DNA from: Anastatus disparis
Lineage: Eukaryota; Arthropoda; Insecta; Hymenoptera; Eupelmidae
DNA length: 64,000 nucleotides
Assembly: GCA_017163975.1 (NCBI GenBank)
Contig: JAFFSR010000280.1
Location: 930,001 to 994,000 of the forward strand
Reading direction: 5' to 3'
The notes below the pieces were generated by a model. That model was not told the DNA's origin and did not search any database. It saw only the letters and a program-made list of their open reading frames with translations. A program made the translations under genes and the position numbers. Positions 59,380 through 64,000 of this stretch are shown here, piece after piece. The first letter of the stretch is position 1. Every line of letters starts with the position of its first letter.

Positions 59380-59735
59380 TAAATCTTTTTCGTTGCATTG
59401 TTAAAATCTGTTTATGTTCGCATTGTTAAAATTTGTTTTTGTTGCATTGCTAAAATCTGTTTTTTCTTGCATTATTAAAATCTGTTTTTAGTGCAGTGTT
59501 AAAATTTGTTTTCATTGGAATATAGAAATTTGTTTTTTTTTTGCATTGTGGTGCTATTCAACCCGTGAGTGAGAAAGTTCAGTTTGTGAGATAAATCGTG
59601 ATGACAGATGACAAGCAGTTCTGTTAGCCTAACCTCGTCTATCTCACAAATTGAACTTTCTCACTCACAGATTGAATAGCACCATTGTTAAAATCTGTTT
59701 TTGTTTCATTGTTAAAATCTGTTTCTGTTGAAGTG
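59380..59735. repeat. About 26-bp minisatellite (GCATTGTTAAAATCTGTTTT)
   Basis: GCATTGTTAAAATCTGTTTT with a variable T/G tail repeats about eight times at 59390-59545 and 59684-59735. The array is cut by the MITE at 59550-59683. Confidence 0.82.
59550..59683. mobile_element. 134-bp MITE (GGTGCTATTCAA ends) with 5-bp ATTGT duplication
   Basis: GGTGCTATTCAACCCGTGAG on the left is mirrored by CTCACAGATTGAATAGCACC on the right. ATTGT occurs at 59545-59549 and 59684-59688. Because the host is a repeat (GCATTGTTAAAA), the pre-insertion site is visible in sister units. Confidence 0.85.
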
Positions 59736-60241
59736 TTCAGTTTTTCAAGTTTATTGTCATTGTTAATAAACTATTTGATTTTAAAATCTGAATTCAATAA
59801 TTTAATACTATTATCCTGTACTTTCTCCTGCTCTTTTTCGTCAGAAGAAAATAATATTGGTGACTCTATAAACTATATAATAAATAATATATTTAATAAG
59901 TTTCATTGAATGTTATAATTTTTAAAAGGACGCTGGATCCCTCTATCCTTTTCTAATTAAAAAATATAGGTTTTTGAAAAAAACAGTGATTATTGATAAA
60001 AATTAAGAGTTGTCCGCAACTTTTACAGAAAAAAGTAATATTTTTTCTGATGAGGACAAATTAATTTTGATGCTTTGTTTTCAAGAAAAGTTTGACATAC
60101 TTAAAAAATCATAATTTAGGCTAGAAAATAGGCTCAACGATAGAAAAATTTTATTTTTTTAATATTATTATCAACGACATTTTCATCAGGTGTATCGAGA
60201 TCTATTATTTCGAGCACTAGATAAATGTTTTTCTTATCTTC

Positions 60242-60565
60242 TACACTGAGAGAATATTGGTATAAATGCTGCACTTACTAGTACAGCAGAACTCTAAAAC
60301 GCATGAATTGATTCGTCCTTTGATTTGGTGCTGCTGCTGTCCCGAAACAGTGCAGCATTCGTCTTAGTCTTGCGCTTATGATATACAAAAAGCGCCTACG
60401 ATATCTGAAAAGCGCCTCTGGTGGACGAAAAGAAAAACCTGCTGATGTATATTAGTCGTTTTGGGACGGCTGGGCCCCCGAATTTTGTGGCGCTTCTGCA
60501 CGAATCGACGATGCAGCGGCTGTACTTAGAGTTTCCAGCAGACGAGCCAATGTTCTCTCAGTGTA
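60242..60565. mobile_element. 324-bp MITE (TACACTGAGAGAAYATTGG ends)
   Basis: TACACTGAGAGAATATTGG on the left and CCAATGTTCTCTCAGTGTA on the right are inverted. The core is GC-rich and includes GCGCCT/GGCGCT words. The 66-aa frame at 60421 lies within it and is not a gene. The ACACTGAGA end is shared with the element at 19704-27195. Confidence 0.78.
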
Positions 60566-60947
60566 CAGTACCCGTTTCTAAATTAATCCTTTTAAATTTC
60601 ATTTCTACAGTTTCTCTGTAAATATAAATTAGTAAGTGTATAATTCCATACAACCTAGGCATTGAGGATATTTGAAAAATAAAACGTAGGTTATGAGGAC
60701 ATTTCGGGATAATGAGAACATTGTACAAAATACAAAAATTTGCACATCTATATGGCATTTGCACGTTTTCAAAAATGATTATTTCTTTAGTTATTTATTG
60801 TTTATCATATCATAATGTTACATTATGGTATTATAACCAATAAATGATATTGTTTTATAAAGTTAGATTTGATTATTTAATAAGTTAATATATAGATTAT
60901 TACTGGCAAATTTACCTTAAATTTGTGAGGGTAAAGTAGATAAAATC

Positions 60948-61510
60948 TTAATTTTTCAAAATATTCTTTTCAAATTCTTTATTTAAACCTTGAAGGGATA
61001 TTGATCTCCCGCTACGTGAAGCGTCGTTAATGTATTTGCAATTTATCAAAGCCCATAGACCGCAATTGTGTTCATCATACTGTTGATGTTTTGATAAATT
61101 ATGTATAATAAAATTATTATTTAACAATATCTTTTTAATATTATTGTCAACGCAATATCCTTTGCTGTCGGCGTAAAAGGCAATACGAACATTTTCGATC
61201 ATGATTGACACCCAGTGGTTTTGATCGCAATATTATAGACCATAAGGAGAGGCCTTCGATTTTTATTACGATTGTATTCCGTGAATATTTTATACAGTTG
61301 ATCATGCAAACCCACAATTTCAAAGTCATCTTCAACGAATTTGAAATAATATTTCTCGATGAAAGCCATATGTATTTAAGTAAGCCAATGATTATCACCT
61401 TTTCTCCAATGTGCCACTTCAACGTCGGTAGTGAAATTATTAGTATTGGCTCCATTTATCCAGAATCGCAATTATGGAACAAATATGGAACGATAATGAA
61501 GAAAGAATAA
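60948..61510 (-). pseudogene. Ulp1/adenain-like (C48-type) cysteine protease, broken
   Basis: The C-terminal half is clear: NHWVSIMI (catalytic histidine at 61215-61217), AFYADSKGY (acid) and KHQQYDEHNCGLWALINC, which holds the oxyanion Q/N region and the nucleophile cysteine. It ends at 60948. A stop lies about five codons before the histidine. Upstream the trace continues in another frame to about 61500 (VEAHWRKGD-like and FKFVEDDFEIVGLHDQLYKI), with a further stop near 61380. Ulp1 relatives remove SUMO-like tags. The same fold is the maturation protease of adenoviruses and Polinton-type virus-like transposons. At least two lesions make it inactive. Host Ulp-containing transposons are an alternative source. 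Confidence 0.65.
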
Positions 61511-61851
61511 AACTATAATTTAAAGAACGATGAATAATTGAAAGATGCAAAATATTTATTTCAATAATGAACTGCATAAAATATAATTTCTTATCTTTAA
61601 GGCAGATTTCCACACCACCCAGGAGGTACTGCCACGGCGCGTTAGGTCTTTTTTAATGTAGTACCTTTGCCAATAGCCCTATGTCCACAACCTGAAAACA
61701 ACAAATATTTAAGAAATATAAATGAATAAATAAATAACTATATAAATATATAAATAAATACAGGAATATTTATAATAAAAAAATTTTATTTGGCTGATAT
61801 TTTTATATTAAAAAATTTTACGTATGAATAAATGAACGAAATAAAAAAATG

Positions 61852-62383
61852 TTAGTTCCATAAAATTTTATGTTTTTTTTTAACTTGGAACTGTTTCAAA
61901 TTTTGCAAAGAACACATACGTCTACTAGCTTTTTTATTGAATTTTGTTCTGTACTGCTTTGAATCGTGCATGCTTCGAAGTTCTCCAGTGGCTTCTTCAA
62001 TTTCTTGTTCAGCTATCGCTGTTACATCAGTAACCACGGTTGACCAACACTTACGTGTCTTGTAAACATCAAGCCGATGCATCGGAAATACGCTTATTTT
62101 TTCCGTTACAGTCTCACGAAGTCCCCTTTTGAAAGCCTCGTCATTGCACCTGTCACCAATTAGAGAAGCTATTATGACACTAATGACGGATTTAGGCTGT
62201 AAAATTCTTTTAACTAATAAGCTAACGTGAACAGTGCCATAGAAATAACCAGTGTTTGATGCGCAAGACTCCTTTTGTGCTTTTTTGATCATCCGGGTAA
62301 TAGCTACTTTAAAGAGTACTATACTGGCATTGTATACCAATGCAGCGTTGGGTAGTCCATGGAAGATTTTTGCAGTATTACCT
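61852..62383 (-). pseudogene. Unrecognised protein exon or remnant
   Basis: A minus-strand frame begins after TTATTTTAG (62384-62392), a plausible splice acceptor. It reads GNTAKIFHGLPNAALVYNAS, then KRILQPKSVISVIIASLIGD and MHRLDVYKTRKCWSTVVTDV, ending with a basic tail at 61852. It has 177 open codons without a lesion. The composition is protein-like, with a central hydrophobic stretch and a Lys/Arg-rich C terminus. No family was recognised. If the acceptor is real, the gene was spliced and its upstream exon may be the remnant at 62713-63160. Confidence 0.45.
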
Positions 62384-62712
62384 AAAATAAATATATATTT
62401 TATAGCATTGTTATGATATTATAAATAGGAAATTTAAATACAAAATATAAAAATTACTTAATAATATTGAAATGAAATCTATAAATTCTGTAAGGGAAGG
62501 CTCATCAAAAGTCCAGTGACGCTTTTTTTATAAGATCATTCTTAAATGAATGCTGTCAAAGAATGTCTCTAAAAACGGTGGTAACTTGTTATTTAAGCGC
62601 TTGAATGATATGGAGGGTCAGTTGTCAAGAACATTTAGATTCACTTAAATATTAGATGTAAAATGTACCCAACCGTTGATAAGGGAGTTGGAAAAAGACT
62701 TTGATTTTTTAT

Positions 62713-63160
62713 TCAATATGGGTACAATCGTCGACAATGAAGTTTATAATAAGCCCCATAAATAAACATATTCAGCTTCGTTTCGGCGTTGTACACTTTT
62801 TCTATCATAATGCGTGAAAGTTGCAATCCACCATTAGCAACCATTTTTTCTAATGCTTTCTCCAAAACTTCGATTTTTGGATCTATTGCATACGTCACAT
62901 AATCGTTCCAGCCATTTTCAATAACACGGATGCATCCGGTTTCTAAGAATAATTTTGTTGCTAATTGGTTATCTTTTCCAGAGCTCCACGTTGATTTTGA
63001 ATCTTAGAAAATTGGTTTTTCCTTATACGATCGAACTTTTTCAAAACATAAACTAGTTCCAAGCTTAATAAAATTGATAAAACCTTTCATCTTCTCAAGA
63101 GAGCTTAGCACATCGTACGACATCTCCTCGAGACATTTGTATTCATTACATTTTAAATGA
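62713..63160 (-). pseudogene. Unrecognised protein exon or remnant, one stop
   Basis: After a good acceptor (TTTTGTTCTCCAG, 63161-63173) the minus strand reads HLKCNEYKCLEEMSYDVLSS and MKGFINFIKLGTSLCFEKVR. After a TAA near 63006 it continues ETGCIRVIENGWNDYVTYAI, ALEKMVANGGLQLSRIMIEK and MFIYGAYYKLHC, to a stop at 62713. One nonsense codon interrupts an otherwise convincing protein frame. It lies upstream of the 61852-62383 remnant on the same strand. No family was recognised. Confidence 0.48.
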
Positions 63161-63173
63161 CTGGAGAACAAAA

Positions 63174-63739
63174 CAATTATTATAATTGATACAATTTAAA
63201 TATTCTGTAAATGTCATTAATATAAACATATTTAATACCTTAAACCACCGCAGGCAACATAAAAAGTGTACTATCCAAAGCGTTTACGTACAAGTGCATG
63301 TATTTGTGGGCAGTACACCTGTACGTGACTAACGTGTTTTAAATGTTTAAAAGTATCATACTTGTTTTATGACCTGTCAATAATAAAATGTTTTATTTAT
63401 ATGGAAAATATTGAGAAGAACAGAGATAAAAGGAGGAAAAAGTAAACAATCATAAATAATTATCGTTCAAGCAAGAAATAAAATAAATACGTACGTTAAA
63501 CGATCGTAGTTATAAAAGAAAAAGGGCCTTATTTGTTATCTTTTTCGGTAAGTTAAAATCAGGTAGGTCTCCTCGATCGATTTGAAATCAAGAATTAAAC
63601 GTCGTCCATCTTTACGTTTAAAAATTGTTCGTATATTAATTTGGAGGCAAGCAAACTCCTTGTAATCTATACATGGAGAGAAAATGCATGCCAATAGAGC
63701 ATTTAGTTTACGTATCCAAAGTTAGTAAGTAATATCCTA
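63174..63739. other. AT-rich spacer
   Basis: No gene or repeat was recognised. A minus-strand intron or promoter of the 62713 remnant could lie here. Confidence 0.35.
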
Positions 63740-64000
63740 CAGTGCCTTCCAAAAGTTCCGAGCCACTTGAATAACTTTAGACCGGATAGAGATATCGAAT
63801 TGAAATTTTCAGGGGTTCAATAGAGTTACAAAATCTATTATTTAACAAAAGTACCCACCCCCACCCCCAAAGGGAGGGGGCAGGGAGGGTCAAAAATCTT
63901 AAATGGCATGGGGGTTCGAGTGGGGGCTCTTTCGGAAGAGCTTTTTGAGACAAATAAAACGTAAGGTCGCAGAGGTCGCTACGATTTTTTTTTGCAGAGT
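63740..64000 (+). mobile_element. Left end of a Tc1-like element, cut by the window edge
   Basis: CAGTGCCTTCCAAAAGTTCC follows TA (63738-63739), the form of a Tc1/mariner terminus. A related CAGTGCCTTCCAAAAC lies at 4425. A strong C/G-rich hairpin (CACCCCCACCCCCAAAGGG next to AGGGGGCAGGG) lies at about 63850-63890. The rest of the element is beyond the window. Confidence 0.55.

Noticed and set aside
60421..60621. 66-aa frame
   Set aside because: It lies within a MITE and has no family resemblance.

Overview
The window looks like nuclear DNA of an insect. Genes are spliced with GT-AG introns, base composition is very AT-rich, and chemosensory and cuticle genes of arthropod type are present. 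A parasitoid hymenopteran would fit the AT-richness and repeat load, but that is inference and no sequence seen here proves the order.

Layout. (1) Bases 2-2128 (+): 3' end of a Thr-rich, secreted-type protein with one C-terminal chitin-binding type-2 domain. (2) 5578-7780 (+): complete six-exon MYG1 exonuclease gene. (3) 7.8-18.4 kb: gene-poor DNA with palindromic MITEs, a tRNA-like relic and a broken hAT transposase. (4) 18431-38240 (+): the last three exons of an Ir25a-like chemosensory co-receptor, separated by introns of about 9.7 and 8.7 kb. The first intron holds a large inverted-repeat element whose interior is a higher-order AT-rich satellite (about 21.5-25.8 kb). The second holds nested MITEs, a solo LTR, a small gene with a TFIIS-N-like domain and its own TATA box, and a Tnp2-type transposase next to a coiled-coil/BEN-like gene. 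(5) 38.4-48.5 kb: a 5'-truncated LINE inserted in a MITE, a non-autonomous Helitron, an unrecognised frameshifted gene and several minisatellites. (6) 48.5-54.7 kb: a matryoshka of DNA transposons, including a 3.4-kb element with about 310-bp inverted repeats and a nearly intact transposase of about 570 aa. (7) 55.3-63.2 kb: a run of broken coding remnants, mostly clear on the minus strand. They include a JmjC domain plus C2H2 zinc fingers, a Ulp1/adenain-like cysteine protease and several unrecognised proteins. This is the best candidate for an undescribed system: possibly a decayed endogenous DNA virus or giant virus-like transposon, though no hallmark capsid, polymerase or integrase gene was recognised.

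The only genes that look intact are the MYG1 homologue, the Ir25a-like exons, the chitin-binding gene and the small TFIIS-N gene. Most of the remainder is mobile DNA. Nested insertions let target-site duplications be read directly, because the opposite arm of each palindrome preserves the empty site.
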